This document shows positions 13,535 to 25,275 of a stretch of 64,000 nt of DNA, one piece after another; the first letter of the stretch is position 1; every line of letters begins with the position of its first letter. The position numbers were made by a program, and so were the translations under genes. This DNA comes from Camellia lanceoleosa. Lineage: Eukaryota; Streptophyta; Magnoliopsida; Ericales; Theaceae. The stretch covers positions 64,354,598 through 64,418,597 of the forward strand of contig CM045758.1 of the NCBI GenBank assembly GCA_025200525.1, in the 5' to 3' direction. Under the pieces are notes generated by a model. The model did no database searches. It saw nothing but the letters and a program-made list of their open reading frames with translations, and was not told the DNA's origin.

Positions 13535-14542
13535 CACTACAAAAAAAGTCACTTTTAGCAACTAAAATATTGGTCACCAATTATATGCATTTTGATGCGT
13601 TAATGACATTCTGTGACCAAAAACTTTGCTCGCTACATTTGTCACCAAAACCCTGTCGGGAAAAGGTCTTTGAGAGTTTTGCCGACCAAAAAACCTTTGA
13701 TTGCTAAAAAGTAAGTCTTTAGCGACCAAAATTTTGGTCACCAATAGTCAATTATATTTCTTTAAAATTATACATTTACCGACCAATGTTTTAGTCGCCA
13801 ATAGTCAAGGAATCGCCGACCAACACTTTTAGTCGCCAAAAGCTTCAAACGTAAAAAAAAAAAAAAAAATCATTGTAGAACAATTTGATCTGCTCTTGCG
13901 AAGACTCAAACCGCCAACCTTCCACACCATAAATCTTATGCACCGCACTCTTCCCACTATGCCTCTATAGCACCACATGATTGTATATGTGACATATATT
14001 ATTTATATAGTACATACACCCATATTAATATAAAAGTATATGTATAAACATAATTATTTTATTACATAATTTATGTAAAATAAACTATTTAGTAGCAAAA
14101 TAAAAATAAAAAATTCACTTTTAGTGACCAAAATAATTTTAATTAAGCTAAAATGACCAATTTTAGCAACTAAACTTATTTTTTGTCACTAATTGTAGAC
14201 TTTTGGCTACTAAAATTTTTTAGTAACCAAAAAGCTTTACTTTTAGCTACTAAAATTTTTTAGTTGGTAAAACCCATATAATCGACAACAAACTTATTTT
14301 TAATGCCAAAAGCTTTACTTTGGGCTACTAAAAATTTTTTAATCACTAAAACCCATATAATCGTGACCAAACTTATTTTTAGTCGCTAATTGTAGACTTT
14401 TAGCTACTAAAACTGTTTAGTCACCAAAAATCTTTACTTTTGGCTACTAATGCTGCTTTGGTCGCTAAAGGCTATATTTTCAGCGACCAAATTTTTTTTA
14501 GTCGGGAAATTTGGTCGCCGAATGTTTTTTTTTCTTGTAGTG
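13535..14542. mobile_element. CACTA-type non-autonomous transposon (copy A)
   Basis: Starts CACTACAAAAAAAG and ends TTCTTGTAGTG, flanked by TGA (13532-13534 and 14543-14545). Counterpart of 56138-57152. It has internal TTTTAGTCGCTAA-type subrepeats and no transposase. Confidence 0.85.
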
Positions 14543-14545
14543 TGA

Positions 14546-16079
14546 GTTTTTCCACGTCTTGATTTATATAATCAAGTGAATTACTCCAAACATTATTGTG
14601 TATTGTTGCAATTTAACTCTATTGTTTATAATATTATTTGCTCATAGTTAGATGGTTAGAATGCGGTGTTATGACCATAATAGTCTTATATACATAATTA
14701 TTTCATAGTTATGAAACTCATGATATTCTTATAAGCGCAACACATCTATAGCTGCGTGAATTATATAATGTGAGTGTTAGTTCAAATTACTTATGTAATA
14801 TGCATTATATGAGTTATTGGTTTATTAACTCATTTTGTATCCAAGTATGTATATAAGCAGTGAGCATGGAGGTTTAGTGGCAACGTGGATAAAGTTTTAT
14901 ACACATCCCTTTTACATGGAATAGAACACTGAGTTTTTTTTTTATATTGTATTTTATACAAAGATAAGCTGGCAATCCAAAAGGATGGTTTCAAGTAGAG
15001 GAGTGTGTTCTGGGCTAAACAGACCATTTCAGACGTAGCCATGAACTTTGATTTTGCAGATTTAGATAATTTGTAATTGTAACAGTTGCATTTCCTTTTG
15101 TAGTAGTTTTAATTTCTAATTTGTAATAGTTTTGCCATAGTGAAAGGAAAAGTGGAAGGAAAGAAATTATAAACCTTTTAGTTTAGAGAAAGTCTTTGGG
15201 ATTAATTTTATTATTTTCAAAAACCAAGATGGATTTGGTTTCAAACCTTTGTGCTTAGAAGAAATCATTGGGTTTAAATCTTTTTTATTCCCAAAGTGGT
15301 AGTAAACTAAGTTTTGAGAAAGTCTTTGGTTATAATCTGATTATTTCCAAAGTGTTGTGGGAAAAGAAACCAAATTTTAGTATTAGCTAAAATATTTCTA
15401 ATTTTTATTTAGAAATAATAAGTTCAGTTCTGGGAGTACCGGTTAACTTTTATGAGTGGTGTAATTTTGATAGCAATTTTTAATTGCTTATAAGTTTTGT
15501 AAACTTGGTTTGTTTTAACCTAGTTTATCCCCTGGGAAACTTAATTCTAAATTTGTTTCTCATGGACTAGAAGTCAACATGCTCTTGAAAGTTTTGTCTA
15601 AGGTTAACTGGGTCTTAAGTAGGACCGGTGTGACCCTTCTAATCTTCCTAGAGACTTTCCTGACCATGTTTGATTCTAGGGTAAGTGGTGAGATCAATTT
15701 TGAATTAAATTTCAGACTTTTGGATTTTCTAGTGTTAGTTTAATTTCTGGAAAAACAAAATAGTGAAATTCTGTTGTGATTTTTTAGAAATGGCTTCAAG
15801 AAATGACAACAGGAAATGTTGTTCCACCTAACACCCTAAACCTTGTGAGGTTCTTAAAGGAAGATCAAAAGAGATCAAGTGTGATTAAAGGAAATCATAA
15901 GATTGCATAATGATATCTTTGAATTTATCAGAGGCAATTAGTATGTTATCATTATGTCAATTATAGCATGTATGATTGCTATGTGACTTTACTTGAAAGT
16001 AAAGATGAGACAACCCGTTAGGGCGAGTGAATATATTTTTCGAATTTTTAAATTCTAAATATATTCTTAAATTGGTGGC
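14546..16079. other. Unrecognised AT-rich sequence (copy A)
   Basis: Nothing recognised. There are only short ORFs without family resemblance, such as 14830-15042 on the minus strand, which is conserved in copy B simply because the whole block is duplicated. Confidence 0.4.
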
Positions 16080-16450
16080 TCCTAGTAAGTATAAAATCAC
16101 TGAAGCGCTAGAGAGAAAGGAACCCGTTTCCTAGGGCGTGTTAGACCACTGACTACAAGTTATGAGTTTGTGGTCCCTAGTAGTAAATAGATCATTGATT
16201 ACATGTTAAGACATGATGATTTCTAGTAGTGGAGAGGCTACTGATCATATGTCAAGATATGATGATTCCTAGTAATGAAAGTGATTGTTGATCACATTGA
16301 AAAGATTGTGGTTCCTAGTAGTGGAAAGTCTACTGATCACATGATGAGAAATTAGTGATTCCTAATGATAAGACTACTAGCCATGTTATGAAGTTCTGAA
16401 TAGTAGACTATTGATCACTAGGTTTCGAATTCCAAATAGTAAAGCTATTG
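16080..16450. repeat. 46-bp tandem array (copy A)
   Basis: Counterpart of 58691-59060. Repeated TCCTAGTAGT and CTGATCACATG words. The second unit is scrambled compared with copy B. Confidence 0.7.
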
Positions 16451-17079
16451 ACTTCAGAGTGACATGTAGGACCAAATTTGTTTGGTGCCTTGAATTCGGA
16501 AGAGACCTAATTCGGTTTATGACGATCTAAGAATGTATTTTCTGTGATATGATTATGAGAGTCTCATAATCATTGTGACATAAGAAATTGTTTAAAGACC
16601 TGCATGAATTTTTGGAAAGGCAAAGCTTTTGTATAAATTCTACAAATGTGAGGTGTCTTGCAAAAGATGACAATACCTAAACCTAAGCGGATAGAATAGC
16701 CTTAAAATCCGTTGACTTTGTGTTCAGCGGTTATGCACAATATAGTAGTACATATCGATTTTCTTGTAGATAAATCTGATATTCAAATTTATACAAGAAT
16801 GCCATCGTGCAATTGAGGAAACGATTTCATGAGAAAAAAAGATAAGCCTAGCAGATGTTAAAAGACTACGACTTTAAAGTTTTTTTGTCTAATCTTCTTA
16901 AACCTATATGGTGGCTAGTGAGGCTAAAAGCTTCTTTGAAGTTGTGATTTCTCTAGCAATAAGTTATTAATTTAACTTTATCTTACATAGGTAGTAAGCC
17001 TTGGGATGCAAGTAAATGAAAACCAATAAGGTTGGCTTGTTATCAAAGGATATCGATGAAAAAAAGACATGGATTATTT
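16451..17079. other. Flank of copia element, nothing recognised (copy A)
   Basis: No feature recognised. It ends GGATTATT directly before the copia LTR. Confidence 0.4.
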
Positions 17080-17844
17080 TGTTAGGTTTTTATTCTTGGC
17101 AATCCCGTTTGACAAAACTCCTTTCAGTTATAATTTTGTTCAACTTTTATTTCAGTGAGGCTATGAGCTTTTAGATGCGAATCTAACCCGAACTTTCCTA
17201 CGCTCGAATGAGGTCCGTTCGAGCGGCCATTCTTGCTCTCAAGCGGAGATCGCGGAACAGATTGCTATAAATATGTGTTTCAGTCAGATTTTAGGGTTAC
17301 GACTTCCAGATCTTCTTCTTAGATATTAGGGTTTATATCTGGGGCTATTTTTCTTGGTTTATTTGATATTTAATTGAGTATTCAACTCATGGTTTAACAA
17401 GTATACATCAAAGGATTGTTTGTTTATTCAATACAAAAGAGAGTGTTGTTCTTTGGTGGATTCCGGGGAATTTGGGTGCGAGCTTTAGTGGATTACGGGT
17501 GACTCATCATCGTGATTCGACATCGGCGTTGTGGAATCAACATTGGGCAAGACAATTTGAAGTAAAGGCAGTTTGGAAGAGGCACATAGAGGTCGGTTTG
17601 ATTTGGGCGTGGATTCGTTAGGTAATTGAGAGTACACTTGTGTAATTCCTTTATGTCTTCTTAGTGGATTGTTTTGTGGTTTTTGCCCGTGGTTTTTTAT
17701 CACAATTGGAGGCGCTCCAATTGTGGTTTTTCCACGTAAAATCGCTGTGTTGATTTGTCTTGATTGTTTGATTGAGATTGTTATTTATTGCTTAAAATTG
17801 ATACATAATCACAAATCAACATCTTGGGATTTCTAGATTTTTCG
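17080..17844 (+). mobile_element. SIRE-like copia element, 5' LTR (copy A)
   Basis: Starts TGTTAGGTTTTTATTC and ends near TTTTTCG. The terminal CA seen in copy B reads CGA here, another CA(G)-type error. TATA-like GCTATAAATATG lies near 17263. Compare 59696-60465. Confidence 0.8.
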
Positions 17845-17847
17845 AAT

Positions 17848-17863
17848 TGGTATCGAGCGAATC
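17848..17863 (+). promoter_or_regulatory. Corrupted tRNA-Met primer-binding site (copy A)
   Basis: Reads TGGTATCGAGCGAATC where copy B has TGGTATCAGAGCAGGT. Two CAG words are replaced by CGA-type strings. Confidence 0.7.
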
Positions 17864-17917
17864 GCTCTATTGTTTTTAAAAAAGCTATTAGGGCGAGATC
17901 TTGTTTGATTTGTGATA

Positions 17918-20000
17918 ATGTATTCAATTCATGAGGAAATTCTATGGTTCGACCATCCCTACTTGTGGATCAATTATTCTTTTTGGATAGCTTGGATGAG
18001 ATCGTTTTTAAAATCTATTAATGAAAAAGTTTGGCAATCTGTCATGTATAGGTGGACCGAACCAACGATTACCATTAATGGAGTATCTTTCCTCAAACCA
18101 ATTGATAAGTGGGACACAATTGATTACCAAAATAGTAGCTGGAATAGTAAAGCTATCAATTCTCTCTTTTGCATCATCACACCTGAAGAGTTTAGTCGTA
18201 TTTGCAATTGTAAAGTCGTAAAAGAGGCTTGGAATATCTTACAAACTATTCATGAGGGCACTCCTTCTGTTAAATACTCAAAACTTCAAAGGCTCACGTC
18301 TAGTTTTGAAACCTTTCAATGAAAAATAGTGAAACCTTTGATGAATTTTATGCGAAGTTGAGTGACATTGTAAATTCTAGCTTTAATTTAGGTGAAAAAA
18401 ATACCAGAATCCCAGATTGTAGTAAAAATTTTGAGGTCCTTGCCCAATTGCTTCCAACCAAAAGTTACGGCTATTGAGGAGGCTCAAGATGTTGACAACC
18501 TCAAGCTGAATCATTTAGTTGAAATCTCCAAACTTATGAGCCACATAGAAATTTCAAAAAAGAAACAAAAGATGATATTGCTTAAAGTAGTGCTCATAGA
18601 GTTGGAAAGGATTCTAATAAGAATTGTAGATTGATTCCAAGATTACGAGATGCTTTCATAAAACAATTTAAAAAGTCTTTTCACGAAAAGAATCCTAATC
18701 TTGGAATCGCTCATGAATCAAGGCAAAGATAAATTCAAAATTAATTCTATAACCAAGAAGAAGAAAGGAAAGATACAAGGGAACTCTGAAGAGTCCAATG
18801 CTATGAATGCCAAGGATTTAGCCACTTTGCTCAGAATTCTACTCATTTGAAGAAGAAGAAAGCCTCCGCTATCACTTGGGATGACAAATCGTCTTGATAA
18901 AGATGAAAAGAGACAACGAAGCCTGAAGATGAAGAGGGCATGAACAATTCCTTGCTTTCATGGTAGCTTTCAAAAGAAGAACAAATAGAGTATCTGAAGA
19001 GCCGATTGAGAATGTCGCGATGATGAATCCTCGGAGTGATGATGAAGAGCTTAAGCAAGCTTATGAAAAGTTGTATAAAGGAATCTTTTAACTTATTCAA
19101 ATTGAATGACAAACTCACTCTGAAACTCAAAGCATATGAAAGTGAGAATGTCAAATTAAAGAAGGAGATTTTGAGGCTAAGAATGATGCCATTAAGATTT
19201 CTAGTGAGCGATAAGCTCTTTGTACGAAACTCTTGACTTGTGAGACAGAGAGGAATGAGCTACAACAAATCTATACAACGTATGAAGAAAAGATTGAAAC
19301 TCTCGAGATGTCTCAAGTTGCCTTGGAAGAACTAATGATCAAGAAAGAGAAAGAGCTCAAGTGTGCTATGGCTACCATTGGTCTTTGGAACAAAGGATTA
19401 AAGACTTTGGACAATATTATTGGGTCTCAACAAATGTGTTCTGACAAGAGTGGCATTGGTTTTGGTGATAACAAAGAGCAAAAACAAAGTGCATCCATAT
19501 CTCATGATACAAAAACTCAAGGGCAGGGAGAGTAAAAGATTCAATGAGAGGAAAGACTTCTCCAATCTTCCTAGAGTTGGTAAGGTCAAGAAAGAAGGTA
19601 CACCTGTTTTTATTTGTCATCATTGTGAGTATGTATGGTCATATTCGCCTTTATTGTTATGAGTTGCATGGGAGAATGTCTCATAGAGATGGAAGAAATT
19701 CAACATCTCGTAGGGTAGAGCCACTTCATTGGTGGTAATGAGGTTAAGGGTCATATTAGACCTCGTTATTTTGATTTGCTTGAAACCAAACCGAGCAGAT
19801 GTTTGTTTGTCTTCCAGAGACCTAAGAATAGGAGGTTGGACACTAAGTGAGACGGGTTTCCAATGAAGATGAAGGAACCATAACGTCAAGACACCACCTA
19901 AGAACCACAATTCTCACAACTTTGTTCATACTAAAGCGGTTTGGGTGAAAACTTGACTTGTGTTAATTTGTTTATTCTGTTTTTAGTTTTGGGTTTACTG
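17918..20000 (+). pseudogene. SIRE-like copia gag, broken (copy A)
   Basis: Same gag region as 60542-62611, with more frameshifts. Readable blocks are the copia gag domain (17918-18322 and 18392-18540), the coiled-coil part (19036-19236, then 19233-19535) and part of the second zinc knuckle near 19600-19670. No protease, integrase or RT follows. Confidence 0.75.
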
Positions 20001-21617
20001 TGTATTTTTTTTCTTTTGGAAGTCATTTAATGAGTGCTTGTTAGTTTTTCTATCTTGCTTTGTTTAAAAAAAAAAAAAATCCAAAAAAGATTTTTTAGTA
20101 TGGTTTTGCAAGCTTGAAATTTTGGAGAAGTCCTTGGTATATATTGAAATTGATGAGAATATCCATTTACATGTTAATATGTGTGTGCTTTTACGTGGTC
20201 ATTACTTTCAGCATTTGGAGTATGTGTACTTTTGATTAGTATGTCTCATTTTGTACACACTCTTGGATTAGCAAATATCGGAAGTCTTCTGCTGTAGTGA
20301 TCTTTTTTTTTTCTCTATGGACTTACGGCATTGTATTTTTTGCTTTTTCTAGAGGAATTAAACCTATACTAAGCATATCATGGGTGATGTTGAGTCTCTT
20401 AACCACCTTTCATCTTTTGCATCTCCATGGACTTTCTACCTCGGTTCTTTGCAGTTAGGCATGAGGAAAAGAGCTACCTCAGAGTCACCTTGACCAAAGC
20501 ATATCCTTATTGTCTCCATGCTTCTCTGGATTCGATTTCTATACTTTCTTGAGCGTGTTAGCCGCCAATGAGTGTGCAAAAGAGAGAAAAACAATGTGCC
20601 AAAAGAAAGAAAAGAAAAAAATGTGCAAACGAAAGAAAGATGGAAAAGATTCATTGATTGGGGAGAGCCTCTTGCTTTTACTCACCAAATAGCCCTTGTT
20701 TCTTAGTGGTTTGACTTTGTAGTTGTTAGCTTAGATTCTCTTTGTCGGAGGTCAACTTTCTGGATCAATACTAGGATTTGAATCTAGTGGTTTGTCGAAC
20801 TCCAAGAGTCACACAGCACTTTACTTTTATCATGGGATCTATGCTTTTCTATATAATGCATGCTTTCTTTTGAGGAATCTTCTAGAAATTTTGTGCCTTA
20901 CATTGTGTTTTTCAAGTAATTGGTGCTTCTTGGATGTACAATCTTGTGTGTTTTTAAGGTATATTATCTGAAATTCGCTTGCTTGCTCCACCATATTATT
21001 TTTGTCATTTTTTCTTGTTCATTGTTTTGCGATGGTTTCAGTGGTTGCTTTTTTTTTGAGGGGAGTTTGGTTTTGTCATTACAAGGGTTTGATTTAGCAT
21101 ACACGTAAATTGATTAGTTTGTGAGGAGATTGGCATTAATTGGTTGGTATGTTGCTATCCTTAGCTTGTTTATATAGCTTACTTCTCGTGAGTTATTAAT
21201 TTTTTACATCATCTTGTCCTTGCTATGCACGTGGTTTATGCTTTTGCTTTTCGTTGATTGAGAACTTTCTTTTTGTTAATTCGTCACAAAATTAGGGAAA
21301 AGTTTGAGAGGGTTAAATGTGTCTTAAGATTTTTCATCTATTTATCTAACTATCTTTGTATGTTCTTAAAATCTCAGAAGTCCCATCTATTCATGTTTTT
21401 CCATCTCATGCTTCAAGATAATCTTGTCATATGTCTATTCCTTTTCATATACTCTTGACACTAATAGCAGTTTAATGGTGATTTAATGGCACTAATAAAT
21501 TTATTTTTTCAGATCATTACCTTGAGAAAAAAGTTTATTTTGTTGGCATTTGTATTATTGGGTTGGGGTGATTAGGATTTTTATTTGTTAGAGTGTGTTT
21601 TGTCCGCGGCATTTGCC
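20001..21617 (+). other. Copia internal 3' region without pol (copy A)
   Basis: Counterpart of 62612-64000 and about 190 bases further. T-rich, with AAAGAAAGAAAA/TGTGCAAA repeats near 20575-20640. No pol domain is seen anywhere up to the 3' LTR, so the element is gag-only. Sequence quality falls off here: homopolymers are expanded and there are random substitutions against copy B. Confidence 0.6.
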
Positions 21618-21627
21618 AAGGGGATAT
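21618..21627 (+). promoter_or_regulatory. Polypurine tract of the copia element
   Basis: AAGGGGATAT immediately precedes the TG of the 3' LTR, the expected place for plus-strand priming in an LTR retrotransposon. Confidence 0.7.
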
Positions 21628-22415
21628 TGTTAGGTTTTTTATTCTTGGCAATCCCGTTTGAGCAAAACTCATTTTAATTGTAATTTTTATTCAACTTTTA
21701 TTTCGATGAGGCTATTAGTTTTTGAATCTCGCGAATCAACAAGAACTTTCGTGTTAACTCGGCGAAGTCCGCTCGGCGGCCATTCTTTCTTGGCTTAGCG
21801 GAAGATCGCCAAAAGCAGTTAGTTATTTATAAATATATGTTTTGATTAGATTTTTAGAGAATTCTCGCTTCTAGATTTTCTTCTTGGATATTATGGTTTT
21901 ATATCTGGGGCTATTTTGCTTGGTTTCTTTGATGTTTAATTGAGTATTGACTTGGTTTAAAGTATACATCAAAAGATTGTTTGTTTATTCAATACAAAAA
22001 GAGAGTGTTGTTCTTGATGGATTCCGTAGAATTTAGATGCAAGCTTTGGTGGATTCGGAGTGACTCATGTTCGTGATTCAACGTAGCGTTGTAGAAATCA
22101 ACATTAAGGCCAAGAAAACAATTAGAATTGAAAACCAGTTAAAGGTGAAGAAACAATTTGGAAGAGGCACATAGGGGTAGAGTTCGATTGAGGCGTGGAT
22201 TAAGCTAGGTAATTGAGTACACTTTTGTAATTTCTTTATGTCTTCTTAGTGGATTGTTTTGTGGCTTTTACTGTGTTTTTCTGGTGGGCTCAATTATGAT
22301 TTTTCACGTAAATCGTTGTGTCGATTTGTCTTAATTCTTGATTGGGATTGTTATTTCTTGCTTAAGAAATTGATACATAATCACAAATCAATATCTAAAG
22401 GATTTCTAGATTTTT
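21628..22415 (+). mobile_element. SIRE-like copia element, 3' LTR (copy A)
   Basis: Starts TGTTAGGTTTTTTATTC and follows the 5' LTR to GGATTTCTAGATTTTTTT. It differs from the 5' LTR at many places, some of it surely read noise at the contig end. The next bases (22416-22437) resemble the primer-binding region rather than the TTATT flank expected for a target duplication. The end is therefore uncertain. Confidence 0.7.
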
Positions 22416-22437
22416 TTAACTTTGATATGTGATCACT

Positions 22438-22537
22438 NNNNNNNNNNNNNNNNNNNNNNNNNNNNNNNNNNNNNNNNNNNNNNNNNNNNNNNNNNNNNNN
22501 NNNNNNNNNNNNNNNNNNNNNNNNNNNNNNNNNNNNN
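22438..22537. other. Assembly gap, exactly 100 Ns
   Basis: One hundred consecutive N bases, the conventional scaffold gap of unknown size. The sequence on either side does not belong to the same element: copia LTR on the left, MITE-like fragment on the right. Confidence 1.
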
Positions 22538-22564
22538 AATCGTAAAAATTTCAAAAGCACGGAG

Positions 22565-22632
22565 AAATTTGCATATGAAATTTTTTCTAAATCAAAATTT
22601 CTCACGAAAAATGTTAAGGAACCCCAACTACT
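22565..22632 (+). repeat. 3' half of a MITE related to 27105-27338
   Basis: Ends TTTCTCACGAAAAATGTTAAGG, matching the TCTCTGCGAAAATGTTGAGG end of the element at 27105-27338. Its 5' part is missing or lies in the gap. Confidence 0.4.
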
Positions 22633-22639
22633 ATAGAAA

Positions 22640-24900
22640 ATATTACATATCTTTTGATTTTATAAAAATTTTTAATATCGAGGAAACCTTAAAAAATTCT
22701 TCTACAAAATCTTGCTGCGTAATTTTAATTTTTTTACTTGATTAGATAATCAGTTAATTAGCTTCTTTAATCAATCATTATGGATCATCCTCTAAAAAAA
22801 AAAAAAAATTCAAATCGTGTGGGTGCATGAATTTGAATGGTCATTTTGAAAAAGAAAACCAAAAAAAAAAAAAAAAATTTGAAAGTAAAAATAAAAAAAA
22901 AATTGATAAAAATTTAACTTTTAGTTTTTTATTTTATTTTAATTCGTCCATCCATTCTCAAATTCAATTCCTTAGCTCAAATCAAGCACTAGACAGGACA
23001 TTTCTCATTTTTATAGAACACTGTAATGCTCTACTTTTATTATCCGAATTAAATTTATCAAATTCTTTATATGTATTACCAGTTTCAATAATGTTGCCAG
23101 AACATGCCAACACTGAAACAATAAATAAAGCAATAACATTCTCTCTCGGAAGTGATGATGATATATACATTTAAATCTGATACAATGCCTTGAGGCTTAC
23201 AGTGAATAACAATAAAGAGAAAGAGATCTACCTCTTACACAATACATGGCTTTCAACCAACAAATAAAAGGCCACACGTAACTAAACATAACAAAAGACT
23301 TCAAGTCTGAACAATCTTCCAACCTTATACTTGAAAAAGTTGCCAACGCCAAGTGAGATGAGCACTAAGCCCAGTAGAGATTCCAAAGATCCTAACCAAT
23401 CACAATAGATAGCTAGAAATAATCATGCATGCATCACGATATACCATATAAGTAGTGTGATAATTAATATCCAAAACTATACTCATATAAATATGTTTTT
23501 CCCAAAAGCATTCTCTTGGCACTACATAGTATTAAAATAAAATAAAAAAAATCACTTCTTCTCTTTCTAACTCTTGTTTTATTTCCAAAAAAAAAAAAAA
23601 AAAAAAAACATTTCAAAATCCTATTCTTCTTTTAGTAAAACCTACCACATTGACATAAAAGAATTTTACTTAAACATTTGTTCTGAAAACACAACCCCGC
23701 ATGCAAGTCATAACTCAGACCCACATCTCAATACACTATACGCCTCCGCGCACCAATACCCACATCTCAATACACTATACGCATCTATATACCAATACAT
23801 CTACTATATTCCCTGACCATAGGCCTAGGGGCAAGGAACCACCACAGGATGAAATCGAGAAACACATGCATCCAAAAATAAGCAGCCGAAGTAATACATA
23901 CTACCAATTCCATCTCCATTGGCATATAGTATGGATGGCGATTCTACAATACAAATAACACATAATCCTACCGCCCTCATCCGAAGGAACGCCTCTCATG
24001 TCATACTTAATCAAACGCAAACCCCGAAGAAGAACCTATCACAAGGCGCCACGCTTTGCCCGGCTCCATCTGACGGAAGCAGATCCTTTCACACTTTACT
24101 AGGTGCAAAGCTGGAAGGACGAGGAATCTCTGTCAATGCGCTTCACGCTTTACCATTCACTTGGAAGAAACGGACTCTCAAACAACATCACAATAAAAAG
24201 CACAACATGCTAACCAACATAAATAATACCGAAATTAATACATACACTTTGTAGTCCTATCACCACCACAACAGCTACAATCCTTAAATGCATTAACCTC
24301 TTTCTTCCAAAAATGTGCTCCGCCAAGCATCACCGTTCAACAACAATTTTTTATTTTATTTGTTATTATTTCAAACATTTCTAAACACAATGCGAGCCAC
24401 CAATCATCAAAACCATAACTGGATTAAAGGTTCCGCTTAGTCATCATCTATCCAGCGACTATCTCATAACCTAAATAATATTCACAATCATTCTAATTCC
24501 CTTAACAACATAATCCACGATAACACATAAATGGAATTGTTTATTCACAATGTCCATTAACAACCCGAACAGTTAATCTAAAATATATAATCTACACACA
24601 AGTACTACATATGGCATCTTCTAATCAACAATTAACACCATCCTCTACCCATGTCCAAAGACAAAACTCTACATACTCCAATTATTTAATAACAACCAAA
24701 TTCCAATTCTCAAGTATGTAAAGGAATTAACACAATATCTATTTGTTTTGAAAGCAATTTCCACACCTCCAAATTCCCACATGCTCCAATACACATAAAT
24801 ACCCATCTATTATTTATCCAAAAAGCACTAATTTGTTTATATAAAACATAACTCAACAATTACATAACATTACCCATTTTCTTTTTCCATAAATCCTTGG
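22640..24900. other. Unrecognised old sequence
   Basis: No gene recognised. Poly-A runs lie near 22795, 22863 and 23587. A 40-bp direct repeat occurs twice at 23720-23800 (CCACATCTCAATACACTATA word). The opposite strand carries an ACTGGGCTTAGTGCTCATC string near 23360 that faintly resembles LTR sequence, so this could be a decayed LTR. That is a guess. Confidence 0.3.
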
Positions 24901-24984
24901 TTAGAGATATCTGTTTGGAGTTATCGTTGTGTTTTGAACAGGTTGGGAGTTAATTTTTCAAAAGAATTTCTACATGTTTCTCTT

Positions 24985-25275
24985 CTGGTTTGCTTGAGCG
25001 ATTTTTTCTTCTCTTGAGTGGTCTTTGGTTTCTTCCAGTATCTATGTTTGCAGTATGAACTTTTGAGAGTGGGGTGTTCTTCGCTTGAGCCATACATTGG
25101 TCACTCAAGCGGTATTCTTTGTCTGACGCTCGAGTGGTCTTTCTTTCAATCAAGTAGTCTCTTTGTAGGTTTGAACTACTAAGACGGATCATTATGCGCT
25201 CAAGCTATGATTTTTCCTCGAGCTATTTCTTGTGTTTGGCCTTTCGGCGGTGTTTTGGTCGCTCGAGCGATCTGT
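24985..25275. repeat. Cluster of CTCGAG-like words
   Basis: About nine variants of CGCTCGAGCG/CTCAAGCGG/CTTGAGTGG in 290 bp. Similar words (CGCTCGAATG, GTTCGAGCGG, CTCAAGCGG) occur in the copia LTR at 59817-59864. Role unknown. Confidence 0.55.

Larger units (their letters stand above)
1..21425 (+). repeat. Copy A of a 21.5-kb duplicated block
   Basis: This block repeats 42477-64000 in order and orientation, including the end of TE-3, the 3' part of TE-2, the TE-1 interior and 5' LTR, the inverted repeat, the CACTA-type element and the copia element. It is 99 bases shorter than copy B. Long stretches are almost identical (for example about 5750-9650), while others carry dense small indels and substitutions. 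Because insertion junctions and target duplications are shared, the two copies descend from, or simply are, the same locus. I infer that copy A is a less well polished contig end rather than a young tandem duplication. Confidence 0.9.

Noticed and set aside
14830..15042. Conserved 70-codon minus-strand ORF, identical in both copies (also 57441-57653)
   Set aside because: Conservation only reflects the block duplication. It has no family resemblance, and the neighbouring sequence is equally conserved.
22827..24254. Several overlapping plus-strand ORFs of 80-115 codons
   Set aside because: Low-complexity Lys/Asn or His/Thr-rich readings in AT-rich or repeated sequence, with no start context and no family match.
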